From positions 3,504,501 through 3,568,500 of the forward strand of contig NZ_CP056030.1 in assembly GCF_013374995.1 (NCBI RefSeq): DNA of 64,000 nt, in the 5' to 3' direction. This DNA comes from Pseudomonas eucalypticola (GTDB taxonomy: Bacteria > Pseudomonadota > Gammaproteobacteria > Pseudomonadales > Pseudomonadaceae). Every line of letters begins with the position of its first letter. Position 1 is the first letter of the stretch. Position numbers and translations under genes: made by a program. Shown here in pieces: positions 26,317 to 35,429 of the stretch. The notes under the pieces were generated by a model that saw only the letters and a program-made list of their open reading frames with translations, did no database searches and had not been told where the DNA came from.

Positions 26317-28470
26317 ATGCGCATGTCCGCGCCCTGCCCCCACAGGCTTACCTCGCTGTCCGTTGCCCTGCTCGTCACCCTGGCGGTGCCCCTGCCCGCC
26401 AGGGCCGCCACCGCCAGTTCGACCGCGACCACCGTCGACCTGCCCAGCACCACCGTCGACGCCCAGAGCATCGCTGATTCGGCCACCACCGAAGACACCC
26501 GCGCCTACACCACCGGCCAGACGGCCGCCGCTACCCGCCTGCCGCTGTCGCTCAAGGAAACGCCACAAAGCGTGACCGTGGTCACCCGCCAGGCGATGGA
26601 TGACCAGCAACTGGACTCGGTTGACCAGGTGGTGGCCCGCACCACCGGCCTGTCGACCCAGACCTACGACACCGGGCGAGCGTATTTCTATTCCCGCGGG
26701 TTTCAGATCGACAGTTTCCAGTTCGACGGCATCCCCACCGCCTTCACCCCCGGCACCAGCTTCCTGGACACCGCGCTGTATGACCGCGTGGAAGTGGTAC
26801 GCGGCGCCACCGGGCTGCTGACCGGGGCCGGCAACCCATCGGCGTCCATCAACCTGGTGCGCAAGCACCCCACCCCCGACTTCTCCCTCAAGGCCAGCGT
26901 CAGCGGCGGTTCGTGGGACAATTACCGCGGCACCGTGGACCTTTCCACCCCGCTGAGCGCCGACGGCCGGGTGCGTGGGCGTTTCGTGGCGGTGGAAGAG
27001 ATCGGCCACTCCTACCTGGACCGCTACCAGGCGAAAAAACAGGCGTACTACGGGGTGGTGGACGCCGACCTCACCGACGACACCACGCTGAGCGTGGGCT
27101 ACGAAGACCAGGACAACACCCCCACGGGGGTGACGTGGGGCGGCATGCCGCTGTTCAACAGCGACGGCTCACGCGCGCACTACTCGCGCTCGGCCTCGCT
27201 GGCGGCGAAATGGAGCCGCTGGGACACGCGCCAGCAGACGGCCTTCGCCAACCTGGAACACCGCTTCGACAACGGCTGGAACGTACGGCTGGCGCTGGAC
27301 CACAGCCAGACCACCAATGACGAGCGCCTGCTCTCCACCTTGGGTTATCTGGGCACAGGGCTCTACCCACTGGCCCTTGCCGAGAAGGACACCAACCGGC
27401 AGAACAGCGTCGACCTGATGGCGAGCGGCCCCTTCACCCTGCTGGGTCGCGAGCACGAGGCCGTCGTGGGCTACATGGACTCGCGGCGCAAGGAGCATGC
27501 CCTGGGCACCGGCTTCGTGTACCCCGGCGGTGTTCTGGAGGCCAACGGCGAATTCCCCATGCCCGACTTCGGCGCCGCCTCCTGGAGCGCGACCGACGCC
27601 CTGATCAAGCAGCGCGGGGCCTATGCGGCGTTGCGGCTGTCGGTGACTGACCCGTTGAAAGTGATAATCGGGGGCCGTGTGAGTGAATACGAAATCAGCC
27701 AGGACACCGCCGGCACCCTGTTCGACTACAAGACCCGCGGGCGCTTCACCCCCTATGCCGGGGTGATCTACGCCCTGAACGACACCTATTCGGCCTACGC
27801 CAGCTACACCGAGATCTTCAACCCGCAAAGCTACAGCGACAGCAGTGGCAAGATCCTGCAGCCGACCACCGGCAAGAACCGCGAGGTGGGCTTGAAGGCC
27901 AGTTACCTGGATGGTCGGGTCAATGCCTCGCTGTCGGTGTTCGATGTGCGCCTGGACAACGTCGCGCAGACCGACACCGGCAACTACGTGCCGGTCACCG
28001 GCGCGCAAGCCTACTATGCCGCCAATGGCACCAAGTCCCAGGGCTTCGACTTCGACCTGCAGGGTGAACTGGCCCAGGACTGGAACCTGATGTTCGGGTA
28101 TTCGCACTACACCGCCAGCCAGGGCGATGGTTCACGGCTGAGCAGCGCCTTGCCACGCACCACGGCGAAACTGTTCACCACCTACCGGTTACCCGGGGCG
28201 CTGGACCGTTTGACGGTGGGCGGTGGTACGCGCTGGCAGAGCGGCTTCTACGAGGATGCGACCAGCGCATTGGGGACGGTGAAGGTAGAGCAAGGCGCCT
28301 ACGCCCTGACGTCGTTGATGGCCCGCTACGACCTGACCGACCAGGTGCAACTGGGCTTCAACCTGGACAACCTGTTCGACAAGAAGTACTACAGCATGAT
28401 CGGCTTCTACAACCAGGCGCTGTACGGCGACCCGCGCAACTTCACGGTGTCGGTGAGCTACAAGCTGTAA
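26317..28470 (+). CDS. TonB-dependent siderophore receptor (FhuE/FpvA-like)
   Basis: Outer-membrane receptor of 717 aa. AGGA precedes the ATG at 26317. A signal peptide of about 30 residues ends PARA-AT. The plug domain spans about residues 65-170, with LKETPQSVTVVTRQAMDD as the typical siderophore-receptor start, then VEVVRGATGLLTGAGNPSAS. The 22-strand barrel ends with LDNLFDKKYYS and terminal FTVSVSYKL (aromatic-rich last strand). It lacks the extra N-terminal signalling domain of FpvA proper, so it should not signal to an anti-sigma factor, and no FecI/FecR pair is nearby. It likely takes up a hydroxamate-type ferric siderophore made by other microbes. Confidence 0.9.
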   Translation: MRMSAPCPHRLTSLSVALLVTLAVPLPARAATASSTATTVDLPSTTVDAQSIADSATTEDTRAYTTGQTAAATRLPLSLKETPQSVTVVTRQAMDDQQLDSVDQVVARTTGLSTQTYDTGRAYFYSRGFQIDSFQFDGIPTAFTPGTSFLDTALYDRVEVVRGATGLLTGAGNPSASINLVRKHPTPDFSLKASVSGGSWDNYRGTVDLSTPLSADGRVRGRFVAVEEIGHSYLDRYQAKKQAYYGVVDADLTDDTTLSVGYEDQDNTPTGVTWGGMPLFNSDGSRAHYSRSASLAAKWSRWDTRQQTAFANLEHRFDNGWNVRLALDHSQTTNDERLLSTLGYLGTGLYPLALAEKDTNRQNSVDLMASGPFTLLGREHEAVVGYMDSRRKEHALGTGFVYPGGVLEANGEFPMPDFGAASWSATDALIKQRGAYAALRLSVTDPLKVIIGGRVSEYEISQDTAGTLFDYKTRGRFTPYAGVIYALNDTYSAYASYTEIFNPQSYSDSSGKILQPTTGKNREVGLKASYLDGRVNASLSVFDVRLDNVAQTDTGNYVPVTGAQAYYAANGTKSQGFDFDLQGELAQDWNLMFGYSHYTASQGDGSRLSSALPRTTAKLFTTYRLPGALDRLTVGGGTRWQSGFYEDATSALGTVKVEQGAYALTSLMARYDLTDQVQLGFNLDNLFDKKYYSMIGFYNQALYGDPRNFTVSVSYKL

Positions 28471-28483
28471 CGGCCACGGGCGT

Positions 28484-28509
28484 GCGGGAGCTGGCTGGCC
28501 AGCTCCCGC
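28484..28509. terminator. Bidirectional hairpin between TonB receptor and ilvE
   Basis: Perfect 12-bp stem GCGGGAGCTGGC/GCCAGCTCCCGC with a 2-nt centre, in the 48-bp gap between convergent genes. There is no T-run; it is almost a perfect palindrome. Confidence 0.65.
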
Positions 28510-28518
28510 CATCAGGCA

Positions 28519-29538
28519 TCAGGCCTTGACGATCCAGCCCGCCGGGGCTTCGACATCGCCGAACTGGATGCCGGTCAGCTCGTTGTAGAGCTTGACGGTC
28601 ACCGGGCCGACGCTTTCCAGGCTGTGGAACACGTGCAGCTTGTCGTTGTACTGGATACCGCCGATCGGCGAGATCACCGCGGCAGTGCCGCACGCGCCCG
28701 CTTCCTTGAACTGGTCCAGCTGGTCGACGAACACGTCGCCCTCGACCACTTTCAGGCCCAGGCGGCTTTCCGCCAATTCCATCAGCGACAGACGGGTGAT
28801 GCCCGGCAGTACCGACGGCGATTTGGGCGTGACGAACTCGTTGTGCTCGGTGATGGCGAAGAAGTTGGCCGAACCGACCTCTTCGATCTTGGAGTGGGTG
28901 AGCGGGTCCAGGTAGATGCAGTCGGCGAAGTTGTGCTGCTTCGCGTCGGCGCCGGGCAGCAGGCTGGCGGCGTAGTTGCCACCGACCTTGGCTGCACCGG
29001 TACCCTGCGGCGCCGCGCGGTCGTAGGTGGAGATGGAGAAGTTGTGCGGCTTGAGGCCACCCTTGAAGTAGGCGCCAACCGGCACCGCGAACACCGAGAA
29101 GATGAACTCGGGGGCGGTACGCACGCCGATGTTGTCACCCACGCCGATCACGAACGGGCGCAGGTACAGCGCGCCACCGGTACCGTAGGGCGGAATGAAT
29201 TTCTCGTTGGCACGAACCACCTGCTTGCAGGCCTCGATGAACATCTCGGTGGGCACGTGGGGCATCAGGAGGCGCGAGCAGCTGCGCTGCATGCGCGCGG
29301 CGTTCTGGTCAGGGCGGAACAGGTTGATCGACCCGTCCTTGCAACGGTAGGCCTTCAGGCCCTCGAAGCACTGCTGGCCGTAGTGAATCGCCGTCGAGCC
29401 TTCAGCAATGTGCAGGACGTTGTCTTCGGTCAGGGTGCCTTCCTGCCAGGCGCCGTCGCGCCATACCGACAGGAAGCGCAGATCTGTCTTGATGTAATCG
29501 AAACCCAGGTTGTCCCAATTTATGCCAGCGCCGCTCAT
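28519..29538 (-). CDS. ilvE: Branched-chain amino acid aminotransferase (group II)
   Basis: PLP enzyme exchanging amino groups between Leu/Ile/Val and 2-oxoglutarate; 339 aa from ATG 29538, with GAGGGC upstream. It is the longer group-II form related to eukaryotic BCATs. The PLP lysine is Lys184 in GAAKVGGNYA. The HYGQQCFEGLKAYR and ALYLRPFVIGVG segments are typical. The open frame extends upstream by 34 codons without a good start. It is a single-gene unit convergent with the TonB receptor. Confidence 0.93.
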   Translation of the reverse strand: MSGAGINWDNLGFDYIKTDLRFLSVWRDGAWQEGTLTEDNVLHIAEGSTAIHYGQQCFEGLKAYRCKDGSINLFRPDQNAARMQRSCSRLLMPHVPTEMFIEACKQVVRANEKFIPPYGTGGALYLRPFVIGVGDNIGVRTAPEFIFSVFAVPVGAYFKGGLKPHNFSISTYDRAAPQGTGAAKVGGNYAASLLPGADAKQHNFADCIYLDPLTHSKIEEVGSANFFAITEHNEFVTPKSPSVLPGITRLSLMELAESRLGLKVVEGDVFVDQLDQFKEAGACGTAAVISPIGGIQYNDKLHVFHSLESVGPVTVKLYNELTGIQFGDVEAPAGWIVKA

Positions 29539-29636
29539 GATGCCCTCTACAGATGATCGCAAGGATGCAATTCGTTGATCAGGCGACAAAGATACGGCGC
29601 CAGGGGGCTTGCGGCAAGCGCGGTTTGCCCTGGCTG

Positions 29637-30392
29637 TCACGAACAGTAGGACGCGCGCTGGCCCTCTATCAACGTCAGGGCAGCCGCCCAGGCCATGTCG
29701 ATGATCCGCTCGACGCCATCACTGTCGAATTGGGCAGCGGTATGGGCGCAGACATCCGCCGAGGGGTAGACCAGCTTGCCACCCCCGGCCAGGGCCTGGA
29801 CCTGCGCCTGGCAAGCCCGTTCCAGGAAATGGATCTCGTGGAACGCTTCGGCCACCGTGCCCCCGCCCACCAGCAAGCCGTGGTTGCGCAGGATCATGGC
29901 CCGGTGCGGGCCCAGGTCGGCGATCAGCCGCTGGCGTTCGTCCAGCGACAGGGCGATGCCTTCGTAGGTGTGGTACGCCAGCTTGCCGTAGAACTTCAAC
30001 GCGTGCTGGCTGATGGGCAGCAACCCGTGTTCCTGGGCCGACACCGCGATACCGGCGGCGGTGTGGGTGTGGATCACGCAGGCCAGGTCCGGGCGGGCCA
30101 TGTGGATGGCTGAATGAATCACGAAGCCTGCGGCGTTCACCGGGATGTGCGCGCACGCGGGGTCCACGGCCTGGCCGTGCTGGTCGATCAGCACCAGGTC
30201 GCTGGCGCGCATGTGGTCGAACAGCACGCCGTAGCGGTTGATCAGGAAATGATGCTCGGGGCCCGGCACGCGCAGCGTCAGGTGCGTGTCGATCAGGTCG
30301 GTCATGCGAAAATGGGCAATCATGCGGTACAGCGCAGCGAGGTCGCAGCGGGCTTGCCACTCGGTGTCGCTGCAGGTTGCGGGGCGCGTCAT
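29637..30392 (-). CDS. Class II aldolase/adducin-family protein
   Basis: A 251-aa protein from ATG 30392, with AGGAGG 7 nt upstream. The class II aldolase zinc site shows as VIHTHTAAG, and a later His is in ILRNHGLLVGGG. It has DTHLTLRVPG where fuculose-aldolase relatives have the substrate loop. It is not part of the threonate cluster, which has its own OtnC aldolase. Its neighbours are ilvE and an LLM monooxygenase; the substrate is unknown. An open frame reaches further upstream, but the ribosome binding site fixes this start. Confidence 0.85.
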   Translation of the reverse strand: MTRPATCSDTEWQARCDLAALYRMIAHFRMTDLIDTHLTLRVPGPEHHFLINRYGVLFDHMRASDLVLIDQHGQAVDPACAHIPVNAAGFVIHSAIHMARPDLACVIHTHTAAGIAVSAQEHGLLPISQHALKFYGKLAYHTYEGIALSLDERQRLIADLGPHRAMILRNHGLLVGGGTVAEAFHEIHFLERACQAQVQALAGGGKLVYPSADVCAHTAAQFDSDGVERIIDMAWAAALTLIEGQRASYCS

Positions 30393-30523
30393 GGGCTTTC
30401 CTCCTGGCGGGTGCTCTGGGGGCACCTGGCGGCTTGATGATAGCCCGTACACGCTGAAGGGTTTTGCCCATTGACGACAGTGTTGAAGCGATATGCGCCG
30501 TGCAACGCCCCCCGTGTGAAGCG

Positions 30524-31843
30524 TCAGCGCAGGTTGCGAGGAATCGCCAGCCCCAGGTTTTCGCGCAACGTGGTGCCCGGGTATTCGCGGCGGTACACAC
30601 CTTTTTCCTGCAACAGCGGCACCACCTCCTCGGTGAAGCGGCGGAACTGTGCGGGGTGGCCGATGTAAAGGTTGAAGCCATCCACCGCCCGCGCCTCGAA
30701 CCATTCGGCCATGGTCGTAGCCACGGTCTCGGCGGTGCCGACGAACGCGCCGGGGCGCAACTGGCGCGACGCCTCCACGGCCTGACGCAAGGTCAGCCTG
30801 TCACTGACGGCGCGGTCGGTGATGCGCTTGGCCACGGTAAAGAAGCTGCTGCGCGCATGCTCCAGCGCCTGTGCCGGGAACGGCGCGTCAAGGTCGTACT
30901 GGCTGAAGTCATGCCAGCCGAAGGAGCGTCCGAACTCCAGTAGCGCCTGGTCAAAGCTATGGTCGGCCTGGTGGTACTGACGCTCCAGTTCGCGAGCCTG
31001 CTCGTCCGTGTCGCCGATAAATACCTCGGCCCCTGGCAATACCAGGACCTGCTCGGGGTCGCGGCCCTGACGCACGGCGCGCGCCTTGATTTCCCGGTAG
31101 AACTGCTGGCCCTGCTCCAGGTTCGGCGCGTGGGTGAAGATCACGTCGGCGATGGCCGCGCCCAGTTCCCTGCCCTGCTCCGAATCGCCGGCCTGGAAAA
31201 TCACCGGCTGGCCCTGGGGCGAGCGCTGCAGGTTCAGCGGGCCCACCACCGAAAAGTGTTCACCCTTGTGGTTCAGCGCATGCAACTTGGCGGGATCGAA
31301 ATAGCGCCCGGTAGCGCGGTCGCGCACGAAGGCGTCGTCTTCCCAGGACTGCCACAGCCCCTGCACCACCTGCACATGTTCCTTGGCCCGGCCATAACGG
31401 GTGTCGTAGTCATAATGTTCGTCGCGGCCGTAATTGCCCGCGGTGCCAGCGTCGCCGCTGGTGACCACGTTCCAGCCGGCGCGGCCCTTGCTGATCAGGT
31501 CCAGCGACGCCAGGCGCCGGGCCACGTTGAACGGCTCGTTGTAGGACGTGGTCAGGGTGCCCACCAGGCCGATGTGGCGGGTAGTGACGGCCACGGCCGA
31601 GAGCAGCGTCAGCGGCTCCAGGCGGTTGAGGTAATGGGGCGGCGAACCCGGGGTGATGAACTGGCTGTCGACAATGAACAGCAGATCGAACAGTGCCGCT
31701 TCGGCCTGCCGAGCGATGTCGATGTACCAGTCGATGTTGACGCTGGCGTCGCTGGGCAATTCGGGGTCCAGCCACAGGTTGTGGCGGCCGGGGCCGCCGA
31801 CGCCCATGGTCAGGGCGCCCAGTTTCAGTTGGCGTGTGCTCAT
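30524..31843 (-). CDS. LLM-class flavin monooxygenase, NtaA/SnaA/DszA type
   Basis: FMNH2-dependent monooxygenase of 439 aa, with GGAG before ATG 31843. Features of the NtaA/DszA/SsuD-like group are KLGALTMGVGGPGRHNLWL, the YNEPFNVARRLASLDLISKG block with GRAGWNVVTS, and NLQRSPQGQPVIFQAGDSEQ. Members cleave C-S or C-N bonds in sulfonates, sulfones or aminopolycarboxylates. It lies 18 bp after the binding-protein gene on the same strand, so the pair probably captures and oxidises one compound. No flavin reductase, permease or ATPase gene adjoins it. Confidence 0.87.
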   Translation of the reverse strand: MSTRQLKLGALTMGVGGPGRHNLWLDPELPSDASVNIDWYIDIARQAEAALFDLLFIVDSQFITPGSPPHYLNRLEPLTLLSAVAVTTRHIGLVGTLTTSYNEPFNVARRLASLDLISKGRAGWNVVTSGDAGTAGNYGRDEHYDYDTRYGRAKEHVQVVQGLWQSWEDDAFVRDRATGRYFDPAKLHALNHKGEHFSVVGPLNLQRSPQGQPVIFQAGDSEQGRELGAAIADVIFTHAPNLEQGQQFYREIKARAVRQGRDPEQVLVLPGAEVFIGDTDEQARELERQYHQADHSFDQALLEFGRSFGWHDFSQYDLDAPFPAQALEHARSSFFTVAKRITDRAVSDRLTLRQAVEASRQLRPGAFVGTAETVATTMAEWFEARAVDGFNLYIGHPAQFRRFTEEVVPLLQEKGVYRREYPGTTLRENLGLAIPRNLR

Positions 31844-31861
31844 GGCGACGCTCCTTATCGG

Positions 31862-32821
31862 TTATGGCGCGGCCTGGGCCGTGGCGGGTTGCTGCACGGC
31901 AGCGTTGAAGGATGTGTCGAACAGGCTGGCCGCCGGGTAGGACTTGATCAGCCCCAGGCCGCTGAAGAAATCAATGGTCTTCTGGGCATCGGCGATACTC
32001 TGCGGCGTGACCGGCCCCAGGTCAGTCTTGGCTCGGCTGAACCAGGCACGGGCGATTTCACGGTCGGCGCGGGTTCGCTCGGCCCAGGCATCGGCATAGG
32101 CGTCATTGTGGGCGGGGTCGGTGACGGTCCATTCGCGGGCCTTTTTCAGGCGCTGGAGAAAGTCGGTGATGGCGGCGCGCTTGTCGTCCAGCGAGTGGTT
32201 GCTGGCTACCACGAAACTCTGCGCCGGGATCAGCCCCTGGGCCGAGGCGATCACCCGGCCGCCCTGGCGCTCCTGTTGGGTGACGTAGGGTTCCCAGGTG
32301 GCGATCACGTCCACCGAACCGCCGTCCAGGGCATGGGAAGCATCCAGGGCGCTGAGGTAGCGCACGTCCACCGAGTCCCGGGGTACGCCGGCCTTGTCCA
32401 GGGCAGTGAACAGCAACTGCTGGCTCCAGGAGCCTTTCCAGATTGCCACACGCTTGCCGCGAATGTCGGCGACGCTCTTGATCGGCGAATGCTTGCCGAC
32501 CACGATGGCCACGCCGTCGAGGTTTTGCCGGGTGACGGCGATGACCTTGATGGGCGCGCCCAGGGCGCCCAGGAACAGCGGCGGCGCATCGCCCAGCAGG
32601 CCCAGGTCGAGGCTGCCGGCGTTCAACGCCTCGGCCACGGGAGAGCCGGCGGTGAACTGCTTCCACTCCAGGGTGTACGGCAGCCCGTCCAGGACCCCGG
32701 CGGCCTCCATCACGGCGCGGGTGTTGTAGCTCTGGTCGCCCACTGTCAGCGTCAGCGCCGACGCGCCAAGGCTGAGGGATGCGGCCAAGGTGGCGGCCGC
32801 CAGTTGCAGGAATCTACGCAC
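31862..32821 (-). CDS. SsuA-like aliphatic sulfonate ABC substrate-binding protein
   Basis: Periplasmic binding protein of 319 aa. The GTG start at 32821 has AGGAG 6 nt upstream and gives a clean signal peptide (RRFLQLAAATLAASLSLGAS ending before ALTLTVG). NMT1/SsuA-type features are EALNAGSLDLGLLGDAPPLF, DIRGKRVAIWKGSW and DVIATWEPYV. Likely ligands are alkanesulfonates or similar sulfur compounds. It is the first gene of a two-gene unit with an LLM monooxygenase, and no permease or ATPase is encoded here. Confidence 0.85.
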   Translation of the reverse strand: MRRFLQLAAATLAASLSLGASALTLTVGDQSYNTRAVMEAAGVLDGLPYTLEWKQFTAGSPVAEALNAGSLDLGLLGDAPPLFLGALGAPIKVIAVTRQNLDGVAIVVGKHSPIKSVADIRGKRVAIWKGSWSQQLLFTALDKAGVPRDSVDVRYLSALDASHALDGGSVDVIATWEPYVTQQERQGGRVIASAQGLIPAQSFVVASNHSLDDKRAAITDFLQRLKKAREWTVTDPAHNDAYADAWAERTRADREIARAWFSRAKTDLGPVTPQSIADAQKTIDFFSGLGLIKSYPAASLFDTSFNAAVQQPATAQAAP

Positions 32822-32918
32822 AGCAATCTCCTGATAATCGGTTATATGCAAAGGCTTGCTAAAAACCATGCTGCATAAGCTAACAGCCCCAACTCAACAC
32901 GTGAAATTCATTTTAGGC

Positions 32919-32948
32919 ATAAGTTAATATGCATTTTCCGCAACTTAT
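32919..32948. promoter_or_regulatory. AT-rich dyad upstream of sulfonate-binding gene
   Basis: Perfect 7-bp arms ATAAGTT (32919-32925) and AACTTAT (32942-32948), 16 nt apart. They lie in a locally AT-rich stretch about 100 bp upstream of the binding-protein start and 130 bp upstream of the divergent 33081 gene. It could be an activator site (for example CysB/Cbl-like control), but the sequence does not name the protein. Confidence 0.4.
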
Positions 32949-33080
32949 AGCGCGCCCGGCGTCCCGCTCCCGAGGGCAGCCCTGCGCTTGCAGGTCAGGT
33001 ACACTGCACTGATCGCCCGGCACGGGCGGCTCCATCAACGTGCAGCGGCCATGTATGGCCAGGGACTTGCCTGACCCGTT

Positions 33081-34277
33081 ATGCGAATCATCGAGAAGAA
33101 CGGCGCCCTGGTGCGCACCCTGACCCCGGCCGAACAGGTACTGGTCGAAGGCTTTGTCCTGAACCAGCTCGACGGCCATCGCCTGTTGCAGGCCAACCAG
33201 TGGCTGATGAAACTACGCGGCGCCGGCCAGTGGCTGGCCTGCGACTGCCAGCCCGCTGCCCTGCCGGTCATGAACGTGACCCTCAACAGCAGCACCGGCA
33301 CGCTGTTTCTGAAGAACAACCCGGGTACCGCCGAGCACGCGGCGCACTGCCCATTCATCAAGGATGCGCGCGAGCCTGGCAGTGCCAGCGAGCACGATGA
33401 GCCGCCCGCGGCCTGGCTGGCCCCGGATGTGCCCCTCAGGTTGATTGGCGAGTTTCGTTCTTCCGGCAGCGCGCCGGGTACCAGCAACGCCAGCGGCGTG
33501 GGCACCCGCAAGGAGCAGCATCGCCTGCTGTCGCTTCTGGTGACGTTCATCGAGGCCTCGGGCCTGAACGTGTACGCCACTGACCTGAAGAAAGACCTGA
33601 CCCGCCAATTCGCCGAGTTGCGCAGCGTCGCCAGCCGCTACCCGCTGGTGGAGCGCGTACCCGCCAGTCATTACCTGGAAACGCGCATCGACATGAAACA
33701 CATGATGATGCTCAAGGCACGGCTGAAGGAGTCCACGGCGTTCGGCAGCCAACGGCGCTACGGCCTGCTGCTGGACTGCGTCAACGAAGTGCGCACGCGC
33801 AAGGTCTTCAACGGCCGCAGCGACAACGGCTTCGACTTCCAGGGCTACCACTGGCTATGGGGCGGCGAGCGCACCAGCGGCCCATTGCTGGCCCTGGCGC
33901 TGTACTCGCCCACCACGGCGGGCAGCCAGTATTACGAGATGATCCACGTGGCCACGGTGCCGGTGCTGTCGCGGGCGCAGCTGTTTCCGGTGTTGCGCGA
34001 GGAAGAGCGCGAGCCGCTGAAGATGCTGGTGTCGCTGATCGACTGGATGGCTGGCAAAGGGGTGCGGGTGGTCATGCGCCGGCCGGTGATTGGCGGCGAC
34101 GTGATGGATGAACTGGTGCTCAGTTCCAACCTGGATCGGGTGCTGTCGGTCTCGCTGATGAAACAGCCCCTGGGGCCGGAGCCCAGCAGCGACACCTTCA
34201 AACGCCTGGCCGACTTCAAGAGCCTGGACACCTTCAGCAAGTACGTGGCAGGGTTCTTCATGCGCGCGCGGGATTGA
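33081..34277 (+). CDS. Unrecognised 398-aa protein with a putative C-x-C/H-x3-C zinc site
   Basis: I cannot assign a family with confidence. Near the N-terminus, WLACDCQ is followed about 37 residues later by EHAAHCPF, giving a C-x-C...H-x3-C cluster that could bind zinc; this recalls DUF1173-type proteins of mobile islands. After a low-complexity Ser/Gly/Ala linker (about residues 125-142) comes a basic helical region (HRLLSLLVTFIEASGLNVYA) and an alpha/beta region with GLLLDCVNEVRTRK and PLLALALYSP, then DWMAGKGVRVVMRRPV. There is no signal peptide or TM segment. The ribosome binding site is weak. The neighbours (sulfonate binding protein, histidine phosphatase) give no hint. Confidence 0.75.
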   Translation: MRIIEKNGALVRTLTPAEQVLVEGFVLNQLDGHRLLQANQWLMKLRGAGQWLACDCQPAALPVMNVTLNSSTGTLFLKNNPGTAEHAAHCPFIKDAREPGSASEHDEPPAAWLAPDVPLRLIGEFRSSGSAPGTSNASGVGTRKEQHRLLSLLVTFIEASGLNVYATDLKKDLTRQFAELRSVASRYPLVERVPASHYLETRIDMKHMMMLKARLKESTAFGSQRRYGLLLDCVNEVRTRKVFNGRSDNGFDFQGYHWLWGGERTSGPLLALALYSPTTAGSQYYEMIHVATVPVLSRAQLFPVLREEEREPLKMLVSLIDWMAGKGVRVVMRRPVIGGDVMDELVLSSNLDRVLSVSLMKQPLGPEPSSDTFKRLADFKSLDTFSKYVAGFFMRARD

Positions 34278-34323
34278 GAAGCCGTACGCCCTGCCCTGCA
34301 CCCTGAACGCCACGGAGGTTTGC

Positions 34324-34944
34324 TTGCCTGCCCCTACCCTGCTGTTGATACGCCATGGCGAAACCGCCTGGAATGCCCAACGCCTGCTGCAAGGCCGGCG
34401 CGACATCGCACTGAACGATACCGGTCGCGGCCAGGCCGCCGAGTCCGGCCTGTGCCTCAAGGCCCTGCCCCTCGACCTGAGCACCTGGGACTTTGTCGCC
34501 AGCCCGCTGGCACGAACCCGCGAGACCATGGAAATCGTGCGCCGAGGCGCCGGCTTGCCAGCGGCCGACTACCGCCTGGACGAACGCCTGGTGGAGATTC
34601 ATTTCGGTGAATGGGAAGGCTTGAGCTGGGAGCAGATCCGCGAGCAGGCGCCCGGGCACTACGAAGAACGCTGGGCCGACCCGTTGAACTATCCCGCCCC
34701 TGGTGGGGAAAATTACCCGATGGTGTTCGACCGGGTCGAGGCGGTGCTGCAAGGCCTGACCGGTGACACCGTGATCGTGGCCCACGCCGGCATTTTGCGC
34801 AGCGTGCTGGCGTTGCGCGGCGGCGTAGACCCGGCGCGGATTCCATTGATCGAGATTCCCCAGGACCGGGTGCTGGTGGTGCGTGGCGGTGGGTTCGCGT
34901 GGTTGCAGGCCAGCACCGCGTTGCACAACCAGACGGCGACATGA
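34324..34944 (+). CDS. Histidine phosphatase (phosphoglycerate mutase-like)
   Basis: A 206-aa member of the histidine phosphatase superfamily. The start is an unusual TTG at 34324, supported by GGAGG 5 nt upstream. The phospho-acceptor motif is LLIRHGETAWN, with the second Arg in SPLARTRETM, the acid Glu in FGEWEGLSWEQ and the second His in IVAHAGILR. It resembles CobC/GpmB-like phosphatases, but no cobalamin genes are near, so the substrate is open. A repeat array starts 16 bp after its stop. Confidence 0.85.
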   Translation: MPAPTLLLIRHGETAWNAQRLLQGRRDIALNDTGRGQAAESGLCLKALPLDLSTWDFVASPLARTRETMEIVRRGAGLPAADYRLDERLVEIHFGEWEGLSWEQIREQAPGHYEERWADPLNYPAPGGENYPMVFDRVEAVLQGLTGDTVIVAHAGILRSVLALRGGVDPARIPLIEIPQDRVLVVRGGGFAWLQASTALHNQTAT

Positions 34945-34960
34945 CCTTCGCTTCCCACAA

Positions 34961-35405
34961 CCCTGTGGGACCGGGCGAAGCTCGGGAAAAGCGCACCGCG
35001 CAGGGTCTGAAGGTTCGCGTCGCCCGCTTCCCGAGCTGGCGCCCGGTCCCACAGGGTTGGGCTGAGGGAGTGGCGTTTTCGCTGTGGGACCGGGCGAAGC
35101 TCGGGAAAAGCGCACCGCGCAGGGTCTGAAGAATCGCGTCGCCCGCTTCCCGAGCTGGCGCCCGGTCCCACAGGGTGAGCTGCGGGAATGGAGTTTTTCA
35201 CTGTGGGACCGGGCGAAGCTCGGGAAAAGCGCACCGCGCAGGGTCTGAAGGTTCGCGTCGCCCGCTTCCCGAGCTGGCGCCCGGTCCCACAGGGTTGGGC
35301 TGCGGGAGTAGCGTTTTCGCTGTGGGACCGGGCGAAGCTCGGGAAAAGCGCACCGCGCAGGGCCTGGAGGTTCGCGTCGCCCGCTTCCCGAGCTGCGCCC
35401 GGTCC
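34961..35405. repeat. Tandem array of four REPIN family A units, exact 119-bp period
   Basis: Forward units (CTGTGGGACCGGGCGAAGCT...) begin at 34963, 35082, 35201 and 35320, each exactly 119 bp apart. Each is followed by the inverted unit ending CGCCCGGTCCCACAG, so every repeat is one REPIN hairpin plus a spacer. The fourth copy is cut short and diverges at about 35400 (GTCCTGCC). Copies differ at only a few bases, including a one-word change GGTTCGCG/GAATCGCG, which suggests recent tandem duplication. The array separates a phosphatase gene from the end of the threonate operon and may act as terminator and mRNA stabiliser. It fills the 485-bp gap; no gene is present. Confidence 0.93.
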
Positions 35406-35429
35406 TGCCAAGTTACCTTGTCGCGGACC

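Noticed and set aside
34961..35405. CRISPR array
   Set aside because: Period is regular, but each unit is a palindromic REPIN with near-identical spacers; no cas genes.
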